This document shows positions 42,021-53,362 of a stretch of 64,000 nucleotides of DNA, one piece after another. Both the position numbers and the translations under genes were made by a program. A model generated the notes under the pieces. It was not told the DNA's origin. It saw nothing but the letters and a program-made list of their open reading frames with translations, and made no database searches. Within the stretch, counting starts at the first letter, position 1. The number at the start of each line of letters is the position of its first letter. Source of the stretch: Aquabacterium sp. A7-Y (GTDB lineage: Bacteria; Pseudomonadota; Gammaproteobacteria; Burkholderiales; Burkholderiaceae_C); NCBI RefSeq assembly GCF_026153205.1, contig NZ_JAPFBW010000025.1:1-64000 (forward strand), read 5' to 3'.

Positions 42021-42697
42021 CACTGTGCGGCCGCGGCGGCGGAGGCGGCAGTTTCGGGGGCCGGGGCAGCGCCCAGCCGGGTCAGCTTGGCTTCCACGAG
42101 GCGGCGGTAGTCCAGCGTCGGCGCCAGGGCCTTGTAGGCCTTTTCATACTCGGCCTGGGCCTCGGCCGGCTTGCCCTGGGCAAACAGGATGTCGCCCCGG
42201 CGATCGGCGGCCAGGCCGTCGAACTCCTTGGGCAGGCCGCCGTCCAGCGACTTCATCGCCTCGTCGTATTTCTTCTGCTCCAGCAGCAATGCGGCCAGGC
42301 GCAGGCGGGCAATCGCCCGGTACTCGTCGTCGGCGTTGTCGGCCACCCACCTCAGCGCGACAGCGGCCGCGTCGGCCTTGTTCTTCTGCTGCAGAACCTT
42401 GGCAGCCAGCAGCCCGGCCTGCTGGGCATACACGGTGCGGGGATGGCGTTCCCTGATGTCGTCGAAAGCGCGCTGGACCTTGTCGGCGTCGCCGGCGCGG
42501 GCGGCCAGGTCGAGCTGGTCGTACAGGGCCGAGGCCTTGATGGCCTGGTCGCGCTGCCACCAGTTCCAGCCCTGCCACGCGGCAAAGCTGCCGAGCACCA
42601 GGATCAGGGTCCAGGTGACGAGATTGCCGTACTGCTTCCAGAAGTGCTTGACTTGCTCAAGCTGTTCTTGTTCTTCGAGGTCGAGATGGGTGGCCAT
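42020..42697 (-). CDS. YfgM-family tetratricopeptide membrane protein
   Basis: YfgM-type proteins sit in the inner membrane with a periplasmic TPR domain and work with the PpiD chaperone and SecYEG. The 225-residue product has a charged N-terminus (HLDLEEQEQLEQVKHFWKQYG) and one membrane segment (about 28-47). TPR-like helices follow, with RHPRTVYAQQAGLLAAKVL, and an Ala-rich tail ends it. It lies between hisS and bamB, the usual place of yfgM. Confidence 0.9.
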   Translation of the reverse strand: MATHLDLEEQEQLEQVKHFWKQYGNLVTWTLILVLGSFAAWQGWNWWQRDQAIKASALYDQLDLAARAGDADKVQRAFDDIRERHPRTVYAQQAGLLAAKVLQQKNKADAAAVALRWVADNADDEYRAIARLRLAALLLEQKKYDEAMKSLDGGLPKEFDGLAADRRGDILFAQGKPAEAQAEYEKAYKALAPTLDYRRLVEAKLTRLGAAPAPETAASAAAAAQ

Positions 42698-42758
42698 GCG
42701 GGCGTTCCGGGAAGAAATGGGGGCGCCTGCCGGCGGGCGCCGGCGGGCAAAAGGGCGA

Positions 42759-44057
42759 TTATGCGTTGAGCAGCTCGGCCGCCCACGCGGCGGCCTCGGC
42801 GATCGGCAGCAGGCGCTGCGAGGCGCTGGCCTCGCGCAGCGGCTTGAGCGCCACCATGCCCTGCGCCAGCTCGTCGGCGCCGAACACCAGTGCGTAGCGG
42901 GCGCCGCTGGCGTCGGCCTTCTTGAACTGGCTTTTCATGCTGCCCTGCCCGTCCTTGCCGCCGGCATGCATGAGCACCGAGACACCGGCCGCCCGCAGCG
43001 TCTCGAGGGTGGACATCACCGTGCCCAGCGAGCCGCTGTCGGGCACCACGGCGTAGGCGTGCGGCGGGCGGGCCGGCGCTTCGCCGCCGAGCTCCCTGAG
43101 CAGTTCCAGCACACGCTCCATGCCCAGTGCCCAGCCGACCGCCGGGGCGGGCTTGCCGCCGACCTGCTCGATCAGGTAGTCGTAGCGGCCGCCGCCGCAG
43201 ACGGTGCCCTGCGAGCCGAGCCGGTCGGTGACCCACTCGAACACGGTCAGGTTGTAGTAGTCCATGCCGCGAACCAGGCGCGGGTTGATGCGGTATTCCA
43301 GGCCGTTCGCGTCGAGCACCGCGCGCACCGCGTTGAAATGCGCCAGCGAGGCCTCGCCGAGGAAGTCCATCAGGCGGGGCGCTGCCTCGACGAGGGCCTG
43401 CATCGCCGGGTTTTTGGTGTCGAGGATGCGCAGCGGGTTGCTGTGCAGGCGGCGCTGCGCCTCAGCATCGAGCTGGTCGCGGTGCTGCTCGAAGTAGGCG
43501 ATCAGCGCAGCGCGGTGGGCGCGGCGTTCGTCGGGCTGGCCCAGGCTGTTGAGCTCCAGGCGCACATCGGTGAGGCCGATGTCGCGCCACAGCGAGCGGC
43601 ACATCAGGATCAGCTCGGCATCCACGTCCGGGCCGCCGAAACCCAGCGCCTCGGCACCGACCTGGTGGAACTGCCGGTAGCGGCCGCGCTGCGGCCGTTC
43701 GTGGCGGAACATCGGGCCCATGTAGTAAATGCGTTTGCCGCCGTCGTAGAGCAGCGAGTGCTCGGCCACCGCGCGCACCACGCCCGCGGTGTTCTCGGGG
43801 CGCAAGGTCAACTTGTCCCCGTTCATCGAGTCCTCGAAGGAGTACATCTCCTTCTCGACGATGTCGGTGACCTCGCCCAGGCCGCGCACGAACAGCGCGG
43901 TGGGCTCGACGATGGGGGTGCGCAGGTTGGCATAGCCGTAGCGCTGCATCAAGGCGCGCACCTTGTCCTCGAACCACTCCCAGCGCGCCGAGTCCGGCGG
44001 CAGGATGTCGTTCATGCCCTTGACGGCCTTGAGCTCGGCCTTGATCTGTTCTGCCAT
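42759..44057 (-). CDS. hisS: Histidyl-tRNA synthetase
   Basis: HisS charges tRNA-His. The 432-residue product has class II motif 1 ([20 protein letters not shown] region) and motif 2 ([20 protein letters not shown]). The histidine-specific [15 protein letters not shown] and [13 protein letters not shown], motif 3 ([13 protein letters not shown]) and a C-terminal anticodon-binding domain follow. The ATG at 44057 fits the family. It follows ispG by 73 bases; a GC stem-loop lies in that gap at 44105-44124. Confidence 0.97.
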   Translation of the reverse strand: MAEQIKAELKAVKGMNDILPPDSARWEWFEDKVRALMQRYGYANLRTPIVEPTALFVRGLGEVTDIVEKEMYSFEDSMNGDKLTLRPENTAGVVRAVAEHSLLYDGGKRIYYMGPMFRHERPQRGRYRQFHQVGAEALGFGGPDVDAELILMCRSLWRDIGLTDVRLELNSLGQPDERRAHRAALIAYFEQHRDQLDAEAQRRLHSNPLRILDTKNPAMQALVEAAPRLMDFLGEASLAHFNAVRAVLDANGLEYRINPRLVRGMDYYNLTVFEWVTDRLGSQGTVCGGGRYDYLIEQVGGKPAPAVGWALGMERVLELLRELGGEAPARPPHAYAVVPDSGSLGTVMSTLETLRAAGVSVLMHAGGKDGQGSMKSQFKKADASGARYALVFGADELAQGMVALKPLREASASQRLLPIAEAAAWAAELLNA

Positions 44058-44130
44058 GGTGTCGTGATGTGGTGGCTGGGCCCGGCTGGGCCGGGCCGGC
44101 AATGGCGGCGCCCCTCGGCGCCGCGCGGTC

Positions 44131-45399
44131 TCAGGCGACGGCGGCCGCGGTCCCCCAGCGGCGCTCGATGTAGTCCTCGACGATGCGCTGGAACTCGGTG
44201 GCGATGCCCTCGCCGCGCAGCGTCAGGGCCTTCTCGCCGTCGATGAACACGGGCGCGGCGGGCGCCTCGCCGGTGCCGGGCAGGCTGATGCCGATGTCGG
44301 CATGTTTGCTCTCGCCCGGGCCGTTGACGATACAACCCATCACTGCGACCTTCATGCCCTCGACCCCGGGGTAGCGCTGTTTCCACACCGGCATCTGCGA
44401 GCGCAGGTAGTCGTCGATCTGCTTGGCCAGTTCCTGAAAGGTGGTGCTGGTGGTGCGGCCACATCCCGGGCAGGCCGTCACGCTGGGCACGAACACCCGC
44501 AGGCCGAGCGACTGCAGGATCTCCATCGCGACCACCACCTCCTGGGTGCGTGCCTCGCCGGGCTGGGGCGTCAGCGAGACCCGGATGGTGTCACCGATGC
44601 CTTCCTGCAGCAGCAAGGACAGCGCGGTGGCCGAGGCCACCGTGCCCTTGGTGCCCATGCCGGCCTCGGTCAGGCCCAGGTGCAGCGGGTAGTCGCAGCG
44701 CGCCGCCAGCGCGCGGTAGACCGAGACCAGGTCCTGCACGCCGCTGACCTTGCAGGACAGCAGCACCTGCTCGCCGCGCATGCCCAGTGCCTCGGCGCGG
44801 CGGGCCGACTCGATCGCCGAGGTCACCAGCGCCTGGTACATCACCTGCTTGGCGTCCCAGGGCGTTGCGCGGCGCGAGTTCTCGTCCATCATCGAGGCGA
44901 GCAGTTCCTGGTCCAGGCTGCCCCAGTTGACACCGATGCGCACCGGTTTGTCATGGCGCAGCGCCACCTCGATCATCTGGGCGAACTGGCGGTCGCGCTT
45001 GTCACCTTTGCCGACGTTGCCGGGGTTGATGCGGTACTTGGAGAGCGCCTCGGCGCAGGCTGGGTGTTCGCTCAGCAGCTTGTGGCCGTTGTAGTGGAAA
45101 TCGCCGATCAGCGGCACCGCGATGCCCATGCGGTCGAGCTGCTCACGGATGGCCGGCACGGCCTCGGCGGCCTCGGGCGTGTTGACCGTGATGCGCACCA
45201 GCTCGGAGCCGGCCTGGGCCAGCTCCTTCACCTGGATGGCGGTGGCGATGACATCGGCCGTGTCGGTGTTGGTCATCGACTGCACCCGCACCGGCGCGTC
45301 GCCGCCCACCGTCACCACGTGCTCGCCCCAGCGCACCTGCGCCTGGCGCGAACGGCGCGGCGCCGGCCGCGCCGGAGGGATGTAGGTGGGGGTGGACAT
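44131..45399 (-). CDS. ispG: 4-hydroxy-3-methylbut-2-enyl diphosphate synthase IspG
   Basis: IspG is the 4Fe-4S enzyme that makes HMBPP from MEcPP in the MEP isoprenoid route. The 422-residue product has a TIM-barrel start ([20 protein letters not shown]). Three Cys ligands lie in [10 protein letters not shown] and [12 protein letters not shown]. The ATG at 45399 is preceded by GGAAG; an earlier in-frame ATG at 45414 has poorer spacing. It lies between rodZ and hisS. Confidence 0.96.
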   Translation of the reverse strand: MSTPTYIPPARPAPRRSRQAQVRWGEHVVTVGGDAPVRVQSMTNTDTADVIATAIQVKELAQAGSELVRITVNTPEAAEAVPAIREQLDRMGIAVPLIGDFHYNGHKLLSEHPACAEALSKYRINPGNVGKGDKRDRQFAQMIEVALRHDKPVRIGVNWGSLDQELLASMMDENSRRATPWDAKQVMYQALVTSAIESARRAEALGMRGEQVLLSCKVSGVQDLVSVYRALAARCDYPLHLGLTEAGMGTKGTVASATALSLLLQEGIGDTIRVSLTPQPGEARTQEVVVAMEILQSLGLRVFVPSVTACPGCGRTTSTTFQELAKQIDDYLRSQMPVWKQRYPGVEGMKVAVMGCIVNGPGESKHADIGISLPGTGEAPAAPVFIDGEKALTLRGEGIATEFQRIVEDYIERRWGTAAAVA

Positions 45400-45447
45400 C
45401 AGAAGATCTTCCATTCGGTGGGCACCGCGCTGAACGGCGGCTGTCGG

Positions 45448-46359
45448 CTATTTGATCTCGAAACGGGCGACGTTGTCACGTGCGTAGGGCGCCAGGTCCA
45501 GCGGCTGCCCGCGCAGCGTCACGTCGGTGCCGGCGGCATTGCCGATCTGCAGCCGCAGCGGGAAGCGGCCGTCGACTTCGACGACCTCGCCGGCGCGCAC
45601 CAGGCGCGATACCAGGGTGCGCCCGCCGCTCTCGCGCACGTTCAGCCAGCTGTCGGCCTTCGCGCGCACCACGACGGGGGCGCCGGACAGCGCCGCCTGG
45701 CTGGGCGTCGCAGCCTGCGAAGCCGCTTCCGCCGCCGGCGCCGCAGAGGCCGGGGGGTCGACCACCAGCGGAGCCGCATGCACGGTCTCGCTGCCGCTGG
45801 CCTCGCCCGGCGGCATCACCGGCACCGTGATCGTGGTGGTCGCGGTGCCCGGAGCGCCCTCGGAGCCCGCCGTCTCGCTGGTGCTGGTGTTCGTGGGCAG
45901 GCGCAGCATGCCGGGCGGCAGCATCCACAGCACGATGGCCGCGATCACCAGCAGCAGAGGCAACAGCAGCGCCGGGCGCAGCAGCGAGGACAGCCTGAAG
46001 CCTTCGCGGCGGCGTCCGGTGCCGTCCCGAAAGGGCTGGTTCAGACCGATGGCCACGTGCTCCAGCCGCGAAGGCGTGCCCAGTTCAGGCAGCCGCGCCA
46101 GCACCGGCAGCGGGTCGATCTTGAGGAAGCGGCAGACCGCCTGCGCGAGCGCACGGGCAAAGGTCGGGTCCGGCAGCTCCTCGTGCCGGTCGGCCTCCAG
46201 GGCTTCGAGCTTCTGGACCGTGACCTTGATCGAGGCGGCCAGCGCGGCGATGTGGATGCCGTTGGCCACGCGGGCGGCCTTCAGCATTTCGCCTGCGGTC
46301 TGCGTGCCGCCCGAGGACGGCTGGGCCGTCGAGGACTGTTTGCGATCCGCCTCACTCAT
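45448..46359 (-). CDS. rodZ: RodZ-like cytoskeletal membrane protein
   Basis: RodZ links MreB filaments to the cell-wall machinery and keeps rod shape. The 303-residue product has a cytoplasmic helix-turn-helix domain (about 22-95: AGEMLKAARVANGIHIAALA, PDPTFARALAQAVCRFLKID), one membrane segment (about 126-148) and an Ala/Ser/Thr-rich periplasmic linker. The C-terminal DUF4115 domain has SWLNVRESGGRTLVSRLV and FPLRLQIGNAAGTDVTLRG. It overlaps pilW by 8 bases and precedes ispG, a conserved order. Confidence 0.9.
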   Translation of the reverse strand: MSEADRKQSSTAQPSSGGTQTAGEMLKAARVANGIHIAALAASIKVTVQKLEALEADRHEELPDPTFARALAQAVCRFLKIDPLPVLARLPELGTPSRLEHVAIGLNQPFRDGTGRRREGFRLSSLLRPALLLPLLLVIAAIVLWMLPPGMLRLPTNTSTSETAGSEGAPGTATTTITVPVMPPGEASGSETVHAAPLVVDPPASAAPAAEAASQAATPSQAALSGAPVVVRAKADSWLNVRESGGRTLVSRLVRAGEVVEVDGRFPLRLQIGNAAGTDVTLRGQPLDLAPYARDNVARFEIK

Positions 46360-47173
46360 CGAAGCGCCTCCCCTCGAAAGCCGCCGCCTGGCGGGATTGT
46401 GGGTAGCGCTGTTTCAGTTGATTGCCGTAGTCCATTGCTCCCATCGTGTTGCCCAGCTTGTGCTCGATGCGAGCGGCCAGCCAGAGCGTCTCGGCATTGG
46501 CCAGCTGGGGGACGTTGTTGACGCGCCGGATGTAAAAGCGGGCGCGCTCAAATTCACCGCGGCGGTAGAGCACGTCGGCGAGGTTCACGGAAGTGGCGGG
46601 GTTGCCAGGATCGAGTTCATAGGACCGCGTCAGCGTCTGCTCGGCCGCAGGCAGGCTGCCGGCGCGAGCCTGGCAGACACCCTTGGCGAGCTGCGTCTTG
46701 GCCGCCTCGCGGTACTGCGGCAGCGCGATCGCCCGGTCGAACTGCTCGTAGGCGTCGTTGTAGCGGCCCCGCTGGCACAGGAACCAGCCGTAGTTCTGCA
46801 TCACGTCGCCGTCGCGGCCGTTGAGCTGCAGCGCCCGGCGAAAGCTCTCCTCGGCCAGCTGGTCTTCGTTGAGGCTGGCATAGACCAGTCCACGCAGGTT
46901 GTAGGCCTGGGGCATGTTGGGGTCGGCCTGCAGGGCCTGCTTCAGCTCGTCGAGCGCGGTGGTGGTCTGCCCCTGGCCGAAATAGGCCGAAGCGAGTTCG
47001 AGGCGGATGCGCGCGCGCTTCTGGTTCTCGGTCTCGTCGAAGGTGGTGACGATCTCGCGCGAGCTGCCCGGCGGGGGCAGGTTGCCGCAGGCGGCCAAGC
47101 CCGATACCGCCATCATCACCAGCAGTGCAACGCGCCCTGCGCGCACCACCCCGCCTTGCGCCAACATGCTCAT
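46352..47173 (-). CDS. pilW: Type IV pilus biogenesis lipoprotein PilW/PilF
   Basis: PilW (PilF in Pseudomonas) is an outer-membrane lipoprotein with TPRs that places and stabilises the secretin PilQ. The 273-residue product has a lipobox LAAC (Cys29). At least four TPR motifs follow ([40 protein letters not shown] and more). The start ATG overlaps the rlmN stop (ATGA). Other pilus genes are not in the window, which is usual for this gene between rlmN and rodZ. Confidence 0.9.
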   Translation of the reverse strand: MSMLAQGGVVRAGRVALLVMMAVSGLAACGNLPPPGSSREIVTTFDETENQKRARIRLELASAYFGQGQTTTALDELKQALQADPNMPQAYNLRGLVYASLNEDQLAEESFRRALQLNGRDGDVMQNYGWFLCQRGRYNDAYEQFDRAIALPQYREAAKTQLAKGVCQARAGSLPAAEQTLTRSYELDPGNPATSVNLADVLYRRGEFERARFYIRRVNNVPQLANAETLWLAARIEHKLGNTMGAMDYGNQLKQRYPQSRQAAAFEGRRFDE

Positions 47174-48306
47174 CTCGTCTCCTGCCGGCTGCCGCCGGTC
47201 GTGGCGTGTATGCGTATCGGCTGGCGAGTCAAGCGCTGCTGGACATTGGTGCGATCCTGCACCTCGCCGGCCAGCTGGCCGCAAGCGGCGTCGATGTCGT
47301 CGCCGCGCGTCTTGCGGACGGTGGTGACGATACCAGCGTCCATCAGCACCTTGGCGAAAGCCTGCACCCGGGCCCGCGGTGAGCACTTGAGGCCGGAGGC
47401 CGGGAAGGGGTTGAAGGGAATCAGGTTGAGCTTGCAGGACACCCGCCCGCGCAGCAGCGCGACCAGCTCGCGGGCCTGGTCCTCGCTGTCGTTGACGCCG
47501 TCGAGCATGCAGTACTCGAAGGTGATGAAGTCGCGCGGGGCGGCTTCCAGGTAGCGCTTGCAGCTGTCGAGCAGCTCGGCGATCGGGTACTTGCGGTTGA
47601 GCGGCACCAGCTCGTCGCGCAGCGGATCGGTGGGCGCGTGCAGCGAGACCGCCAGCGCGACCGGGCAGTCCTCGCGCAGGCGCTCCATGAAGGGCACGAC
47701 GCCCGAGGTCGAGACCGTCACGCGGCGACGCGACAGGCCGTAGCCATGGTCGTCCAGCATCACCCGCAGCGCCGGCACCAGGGCCGCGTAGTTCTGCAGC
47801 GGCTCGCCCATGCCCATCATCACCACGTTGGTGATGGCGCGCTCGCCAGGGGCGAGCTTCAGGCGCGTGCGCAGGTGGTGTTCGGCATACCAGAGCTGGG
47901 CCAGGATCTCGCCGGTGGACAGGTTGCGACTGAAACCCTGGTGGCCGGTGGAGCAGAAGCGGCAGCCCACCGCACAGCCGGCCTGCGAGGACACGCAGAG
48001 CGTGCCACGGTCGTCTTCGGGGATAAACACCGCCTCGACGGCGTTGCCGGCGCCGACGTCGAACAGCCACTTGATGGTGCCGTCGGTGGAGGCCTGCTCG
48101 GTGAGCACAGGCAGGGGCCGGACTTCGGCCGTGCGGGCGAGTTTCTCGCGCAGCGACTTGGCGAGGTCGGACATCTGGTCGAAGTCCGAAGCGCCTTTCT
48201 GGTGGATCCAGCGGAACAGCTGGGTGGCGCGGAAACGCTTTTCTCCCAGCTGCTCGCAAAAGGCGGCCAGTCCGTCGAGATCGTGATCAAGCAGGTTGGC
48301 CGCCAT
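47170..48306 (-). CDS. rlmN: Dual-specificity RNA methyltransferase RlmN
   Basis: RlmN is a radical-SAM enzyme that methylates C2 of A2503 in 23S rRNA and A37 of some tRNAs. The 378-residue product has an N-terminal accessory domain ([14 protein letters not shown]). The radical-SAM cluster motif is CAVGCRFC in [33 protein letters not shown] and the C-terminal [14 protein letters not shown] with the methyl-carrying Cys follow. It lies between ndk and pilW. Confidence 0.97.
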   Translation of the reverse strand: MAANLLDHDLDGLAAFCEQLGEKRFRATQLFRWIHQKGASDFDQMSDLAKSLREKLARTAEVRPLPVLTEQASTDGTIKWLFDVGAGNAVEAVFIPEDDRGTLCVSSQAGCAVGCRFCSTGHQGFSRNLSTGEILAQLWYAEHHLRTRLKLAPGERAITNVVMMGMGEPLQNYAALVPALRVMLDDHGYGLSRRRVTVSTSGVVPFMERLREDCPVALAVSLHAPTDPLRDELVPLNRKYPIAELLDSCKRYLEAAPRDFITFEYCMLDGVNDSEDQARELVALLRGRVSCKLNLIPFNPFPASGLKCSPRARVQAFAKVLMDAGIVTTVRKTRGDDIDAACGQLAGEVQDRTNVQQRLTRQPIRIHATTGGSRQETR

Positions 48307-48365
48307 GTGCTCTCCTCGTTCGCAGGCCTCCAGGCGAGGCGCTGCGTTTTACAGCGTGCGCCGCC

Positions 48366-48791
48366 TCAGCGGCTGTAGACGTTCATGCCGGGGAAAAAGA
48401 AGGCCACTTCCACGGCAGCGGTCTCGGGCGCGTCGGAGCCGTGCACCGCGTTGGCGTCGATGCTGTCGGCGAAGTCCGCGCGGATGGTGCCCTTCTCTGC
48501 CTTCTTCGGGTCGGTGGCGCCCATCAGGTCGCGGTTCTTGGCGATGGCGCCTTCACCTTCGAGGACCTGGATCATCACCGGGCCCGAGATCATGAAGTTG
48601 ACCAGGTCGTTGAAGAAGGGGCGTGCCTTGTGCACGGCGTAGAACTGCTCGGCTTCGGCGCGCGAGAGGTGGGCCATCCGGGCCGCGATGATCTTCAGAC
48701 CCGCGCCTTCAAAACGCGAGTAGATCTGGCCGATGACGTTCTTCGCCACTGCATCGGGCTTGATGATGGACAGGGTGCGCTCGATCGCCAT
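48366..48791 (-). CDS. ndk: Nucleoside diphosphate kinase
   Basis: Ndk balances nucleoside triphosphates. The 141-residue product has [16 protein letters not shown] at the start and the active-site [12 protein letters not shown] with the phosphorylated His. [14 protein letters not shown] is also present. It is the first gene of the series running to the phosphoribosyltransferase gene at 32117. A TACAAT -10-like hexamer (48835-48830, minus strand) lies about 40 bases upstream but no clear -35 is seen. Confidence 0.98.
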   Translation of the reverse strand: MAIERTLSIIKPDAVAKNVIGQIYSRFEGAGLKIIAARMAHLSRAEAEQFYAVHKARPFFNDLVNFMISGPVMIQVLEGEGAIAKNRDLMGATDPKKAEKGTIRADFADSIDANAVHGSDAPETAAVEVAFFFPGMNVYSR

Positions 48792-48915
48792 GAATATTCT
48801 CCTGAGTCAAGTACTTGGCAAAGCTTTGTATTGTAGCGCCCGAGCCCTGGGTTTCCCCCGGTGCCACGGGCTTTTTCCGCCCACGGATATGGACTACTTC
48901 GGGCCCTGTGCCGCC

Positions 48916-51060
48916 TTAGCGGCCGCGGCCTCCGCCACCGCCGCCGCGTTTCGGCCCCCCGCCGAAGCCGCGGTTGCCGCCCTGCCCGCCGCCGCCGAAG
49001 CCGCGGTTGCCACCGCTGCTGCCGCCGCGTCCGCCGCCCTTGTTCCCATGGCTCTTGCGCAGGAAGGCATCGGCGCCGATGTAGCCGACGCTGGTCTGCA
49101 TCGGGTCGGGCTGGCGCGGCTGGCCCTGCTTGAGCTTGGTGGACTGGGCGAAGCGCTTGTCGTAGGTCTGCTCCAGCGGGTCGGGGCCGCTCAGGCGCGG
49201 CTGGGCCGGCCCTCGGTTGCCGCCCCGGGCATCGCGCGGACCGCCCTGACGCTTGCCGGCGGGCCCGGCCTTGTTGCCCTGGCCGGGCTTGCCGCCCTGC
49301 CCCTGGCGGCCGCCGCGGCCTTCGCGTTGCCCCTCGCCGCGGCCGGTCTCGCCCTGCGCCAGGCGTTTCATCGAGCGCACGTCGCTGTCCTCCAGCTCGA
49401 CCCAGACACCCCGCTTGAGGCCCCGCGGGAGCACCACGGTGCCGTAGCGGATGCGGATCAGCCGGCTCACGGTCAGGCCTACCGCGTCGAAGAGCTTGCG
49501 CACTTCCCGGTTGCGGCCTTCGGTGATCACGACACGGTACCAGTGGTTGACGCCTTCGCCGCCGCCGTCCTCGATGGACTTGAAGCTGGCCGGCTGGCCG
49601 TCGATCTTGACCCCGTCGAGGAGGCGCTTGCGGGCCTCGGTCTCCAGCGTACCGAGCACGCGCACCGCGTACTCGCGCTCGACGCCGAAGCGCGGGTGCA
49701 TCATCTGGTTCGCCAGTTCGCCCGAACTCGTGAACAGCAGCAGGCCTTCGGTGTTGATGTCGAGGCGGCCGACCGACTGCCACTTGCCCTGCGGCAGCTT
49801 GGGCAGGCGGCGGAACACCGTCGGGCGGTTCTGCGGGTCGTCGTGGCTGACCACCTCGCCGACCGGCTTGTGATAGGCCAGCACCCGCGGCGGCGGCGGC
49901 GCGATATGCACCTTGATGGGCTTGCCGTTGACGCGCACCTGATCACCGAAGGAGATGCGCTGGCCGATGTGCGCGGGCTCGCCGTTCACCGAGATGCGGC
50001 CTTCCAGGATCAGCTGCTCCATATCGCGGCGCGAGCCGATGCCGGCCTGCGCGAGCACCTTGTGCAGCTTCGGTGCATCGGCGTCGGGCTGCAGCACACG
50101 CTTCTGGGACGCGGCCTCGGACTCCTCGACCGCCTCGTCGTCGACATCGAACTCGCCCGAGAGCACGTCGGCGAAACGCTGGCGGGCGTCCTCGCTGCCT
50201 GGGCCGCCGGGGCCGCGCGGGCCCCGCTTGCCCTGCTGGGCGCCGCCCTCGCGTTCGCCCCTGCCGCCACGCTCGCCCTTGCGGCCCTCGCGTCGTTCAC
50301 GCTGGGCCGGCGCTTCGGTGCCTTCCACGGCACCGGCCTCGGCGGCCTCACCGCCCTCGCCTGCGTCGGATGGCGCGCGGGCTTCGGCCTGGCTCTCGCC
50401 GCGGCGCTCGCGACGCTCACGTCGGTCGCGCCGGCGACGGCCCGGGCCCTGGCCCTCTTCCCCGCCCTCGGCGGCCGGCGGCGCAGCGGTCTCGCCTTCC
50501 GCGCCGGTTCCGACGGCAGCGTGCGCGCGAGCGCCCTCCTCGGCGTCAGAGGAGCGTGCCTCCACAGGCCGCGGGGCCGCCGGCAGCTCGCTGGCGGGCG
50601 CTGCCGCCTCGGCATTCGCGGCGGGCAGTGCGGCCTCGGCCGCCGGGGCGCCGGACGGGATCACCTCGACCGACGCCGCGGCCTTGGCACGGCCACGCCG
50701 GGGCCGTGCCGGCTCGGCCGGCGCTTGCGCCTCGGTCGCCTGCGGCGCTGCTGCCGCCTCGGGAGCGGCAGCCTGGGGAGCGGCAGCCTCGGCCGGCGGC
50801 ACCTCCTCGGCGGCGGCCGCCTTGCGCCGGCGCGGCGCCTTCTTCGCTGCGGCCGGCACCTCCGCGGAGGCCGTTTCAGCCCCCTCGGCGACAGCCGTCA
50901 CCAGCTCGCCCGCCACCGCCTCGGCCGGTTTGGCCTTGCGCGGACTGCGGCGCTTGGGCTTGTCGGCGGGCGCGGCCTGCCCCTCGGTTTGCGCCGTGGG
51001 TACGGCGGGCGCATCCGTCTCGGGCGACGAGGGCGGCAGGTCTTGCGGTTCAGAGTTCAT
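48916..51060 (-). CDS. rluB: 23S rRNA pseudouridine synthase RluB-like, with long disordered ends
   Basis: This RsuA/RluB-family enzyme probably makes pseudouridine 2605 in 23S rRNA. The 714-residue chain has a disordered Ala/Pro/Glu and then Arg/Gly/Glu-rich N-terminus (about 1-320), an S4 domain (about 330-390) and the catalytic domain with Asp434 in [28 protein letters not shown] follows. The C-terminal tail (about 570-714) is rich in Gly, Arg, Gln and Phe with GGNRGFGGG repeats. E. coli RluB is about 290 residues, so most of the extra length is low complexity. The ATG overlaps the scpB stop by 11 bases. Confidence 0.92.
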   Translation of the reverse strand: MNSEPQDLPPSSPETDAPAVPTAQTEGQAAPADKPKRRSPRKAKPAEAVAGELVTAVAEGAETASAEVPAAAKKAPRRRKAAAAEEVPPAEAAAPQAAAPEAAAAPQATEAQAPAEPARPRRGRAKAAASVEVIPSGAPAAEAALPAANAEAAAPASELPAAPRPVEARSSDAEEGARAHAAVGTGAEGETAAPPAAEGGEEGQGPGRRRRDRRERRERRGESQAEARAPSDAGEGGEAAEAGAVEGTEAPAQRERREGRKGERGGRGEREGGAQQGKRGPRGPGGPGSEDARQRFADVLSGEFDVDDEAVEESEAASQKRVLQPDADAPKLHKVLAQAGIGSRRDMEQLILEGRISVNGEPAHIGQRISFGDQVRVNGKPIKVHIAPPPPRVLAYHKPVGEVVSHDDPQNRPTVFRRLPKLPQGKWQSVGRLDINTEGLLLFTSSGELANQMMHPRFGVEREYAVRVLGTLETEARKRLLDGVKIDGQPASFKSIEDGGGEGVNHWYRVVITEGRNREVRKLFDAVGLTVSRLIRIRYGTVVLPRGLKRGVWVELEDSDVRSMKRLAQGETGRGEGQREGRGGRQGQGGKPGQGNKAGPAGKRQGGPRDARGGNRGPAQPRLSGPDPLEQTYDKRFAQSTKLKQGQPRQPDPMQTSVGYIGADAFLRKSHGNKGGGRGGSSGGNRGFGGGGQGGNRGFGGGPKRGGGGGGRGR

Positions 51061-52027
51061 GGCGGATGGGGGGGAATGCAGTGGAGTCCGGGGTGTCCGG
51101 GCCAGCGTCGTCGCTGGCGGACGGTGAAGCGGTAGGGAGTAAGGGGGACGGGTCGTCGGCCGGCGCCAGGGCGTCGGCGACGGGCCGCTCGGGCTCGTCG
51201 CCGACCTCGGCGGGAGCAGCGGGCGCTCCGGCGTGCGCTTCGGGGGCGTCGCCGGCAGGCGCTTCGGGGAGCGCCGGCGCCTCAGGCGCCGGCGACTCCG
51301 AGGGGAGCTCGGAAGCCGTGGGCGGCTGCGCAGCGCCGAGGCTGCCGGCTTCGGCATCCACCTCGGTCTCGGCAGCCGCCTCCGGGACCCCGGCCGGCCC
51401 CTCGGTCGGCGCTGCGCCCTCCTCGGCTGGCGCGGCGGACGTCTCATCGACCGCCTCGCCCTCGGGCAGCGCCAGCGAGTCGCCCAGCCCGGCGACGAGC
51501 ATCTGGGGGTCGGCACCGGTGTTCTGCAGTGCGGGCAGCTGGTCGAGCGAGGCCAGACCCAGGTCGTCGAGGAACTGCCGGGTGGTGGCGTAGAGCGCCG
51601 GGCGGCCGGGCGCCTCGCGGTAGCCGATCGCATCGATCCAGCCGCGGTCCTCGAGCTGCTTGATGATGTGGCTGCTGACCGTGACGCCGCGGATGTCCTC
51701 GATGTCGCCGCGCGTGACAGGTTGCCGGTAGGCGATGATGGCCAGGGTCTCCATCGTGGCGCGCGAGTACTTGGGCGGCTTTTCCGGGTTGAGCCGGTCG
51801 AGGTATTCGCGCATCTCCGGCCGGCTCTGGAAGCGCCAGCCGGTCGACACGGCAACCAGCTCGACGCCCCGGTCCTCCCACTCGCGCGTCAGCTCGTCGA
51901 GCAGCATGCGAAGGGTGTCGGCGCCCAGCTCGTCGTTGAACAGCGTCCGCAGGTCGCGCAGCGGCAAGGGCTGCTGCGCGCAGATCAGCGCTGTCTCAAG
52001 GACGCGCTTCGCATCCTGTGTGTTCAT
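51050..52027 (-). CDS. scpB: Segregation and condensation protein ScpB
   Basis: ScpB is the winged-helix kleisin-associated subunit of the SMC-ScpAB condensin. The 325-residue product has two winged helices (about 1-175) with [40 protein letters not shown] and [19 protein letters not shown] disordered tail of roughly 135 residues rich in Ala, Pro and Glu follows. No scpA is adjacent. The ATG at 52027 matches the family start. The scpB-rluB overlap is conserved in many bacteria. Confidence 0.93.
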   Translation of the reverse strand: MNTQDAKRVLETALICAQQPLPLRDLRTLFNDELGADTLRMLLDELTREWEDRGVELVAVSTGWRFQSRPEMREYLDRLNPEKPPKYSRATMETLAIIAYRQPVTRGDIEDIRGVTVSSHIIKQLEDRGWIDAIGYREAPGRPALYATTRQFLDDLGLASLDQLPALQNTGADPQMLVAGLGDSLALPEGEAVDETSAAPAEEGAAPTEGPAGVPEAAAETEVDAEAGSLGAAQPPTASELPSESPAPEAPALPEAPAGDAPEAHAGAPAAPAEVGDEPERPVADALAPADDPSPLLPTASPSASDDAGPDTPDSTAFPPIRHEL

Positions 52028-52301
52028 GAGTTGTCGTTTGTCGTCCTCAAGCGGATCCAAGCGTCGTCTTGCGCCTGGGCCAGGCCTGCCCGCAGGCCTG
52101 TGCGCCGCACGCCGGGTTCGGGTGTCTTCGAGATCGGTTGCGGGGACCGCTGCGACGGCGCCAAAGGCCTTGGCGCTCGGGTTGCCCCGCTGGCGCTGGC
52201 CGGTGCCGGCCGCAAGCCGCGGACTGAAGCGGTGGTGCTTACCTGGGGCGCATTGTATCCAAGCCGGCGCCCCTCGCACATCGAGGGCCGCCGATGTCGG
52301 T

Positions 52302-53306
52302 TCAACACATCAGATCGACGCTGCCGGCGACCTCGCGCCAGGCCGCCGCGAAGTCCTCCGGCGGCGCCGCCTCGAAACTCAGCGGCTCACCGCTGACCGG
52401 GTGCTGCAGGCCCAGGCGGGCCGCGTGCAGGGCCTGGCGCTGAAGGCCCAGCGCCGGGCGCCCGCCGTAGAGCGTGTCGCCGACCAGCGGGAAGCCGCGC
52501 GAAGCCAGGTGGACCCGGATCTGGTGGGTGCGGCCGGTGTGCAGGCGGCAGCGCACCGCCGAGCAGGCCAGCGCGGTGGCCACCAGCGCCACCTCGGTGC
52601 GCGCCGGCTTGCCGCTGCCCAGCACCGCCATGCGCACGCGCGACTGCGGATCGCGCCCGATCGGCGCCTCGATGCTCGCCAGCCGGGCCGGCTGCAGGAT
52701 CTCACCGTGCACCAGCGCGGCGTACTCGCGCCGCACCTCGCGGGCCGCGATGGCCCGCACCAGCGCGGTGACGGACTCCAGCGTCTTGCCCACGACCATC
52801 AGGCCGCTGGTGTCCTTGTCGAGGCGGTGCACAATGCCGGCCCGCGGCAGCGCGGCTGCGCCCGGGTGGTGGGCCAGCAGGCCGTTGAGCAGGGTGCCCG
52901 ACCAGTGGCCGGCGGCCGGGTGCACCACCAGCCCGGCGGGCTTGCGAACCACCATCAGGTGGGCGTCCTCGAACACGATGTCCAGCCCCAGGGGCTCCGG
53001 ACGGAAGGCCTGGCTCTGCGGCGTGGGCCGCAACTCGACCTGCACCCGCTGGCCGACGTGGACCTTGCGGCTGGCGGTGTCGGCGAGGCGCCCGTCCAGC
53101 AGCACGCAGCCCTGCTCGATCAAGCTCTGCAGGTGACTGCGCGAAAACTCGCCGGCCAACTCGACCAGCAGCTTGTCCAGGCGCAGGCCGTGCCGGGCCG
53201 CATCGACGACGGTTTCACGCCGCTCCGCCTCGGCGGCCTCCGGGGCCTCGTCCTCCGGGTCGACCAGTTCCGAAGGACTCGGCTCAGAGCGTGAGGGGGG
53301 AAGCAT
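52302..53306 (-). CDS. rluD: 23S rRNA pseudouridine synthase RluD
   Basis: RluD makes pseudouridines 1911, 1915 and 1917 in helix 69 of 23S rRNA. The 334-residue product has a short acidic N-terminus and an S4 domain ([20 protein letters not shown]). The catalytic motif is [13 protein letters not shown], followed by [22 protein letters not shown]. The ATG at 53306 lies opposite the divergent bamD; the 3' end is 274 bases from scpB, a gap with no convincing gene. rluD next to bamD is common in proteobacteria. Confidence 0.95.
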   Translation of the reverse strand: MLPPSRSEPSPSELVDPEDEAPEAAEAERRETVVDAARHGLRLDKLLVELAGEFSRSHLQSLIEQGCVLLDGRLADTASRKVHVGQRVQVELRPTPQSQAFRPEPLGLDIVFEDAHLMVVRKPAGLVVHPAAGHWSGTLLNGLLAHHPGAAALPRAGIVHRLDKDTSGLMVVGKTLESVTALVRAIAAREVRREYAALVHGEILQPARLASIEAPIGRDPQSRVRMAVLGSGKPARTEVALVATALACSAVRCRLHTGRTHQIRVHLASRGFPLVGDTLYGGRPALGLQRQALHAARLGLQHPVSGEPLSFEAAPPEDFAAAWREVAGSVDLMC

Positions 53307-53362
53307 ATAAAATTCGCGATCCTTCGTTTGACTGCGGACGGCAAGCACCGCCCGCTGCTGGT

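Noticed and set aside
52024-52308. 94-codon frame on the minus strand filling the rluD-scpB gap
   Set aside because: GTG start without ribosome-binding site, Arg/Pro/Ser-rich random-like composition and no recognised family. It could be a small gene, but I cannot support it.
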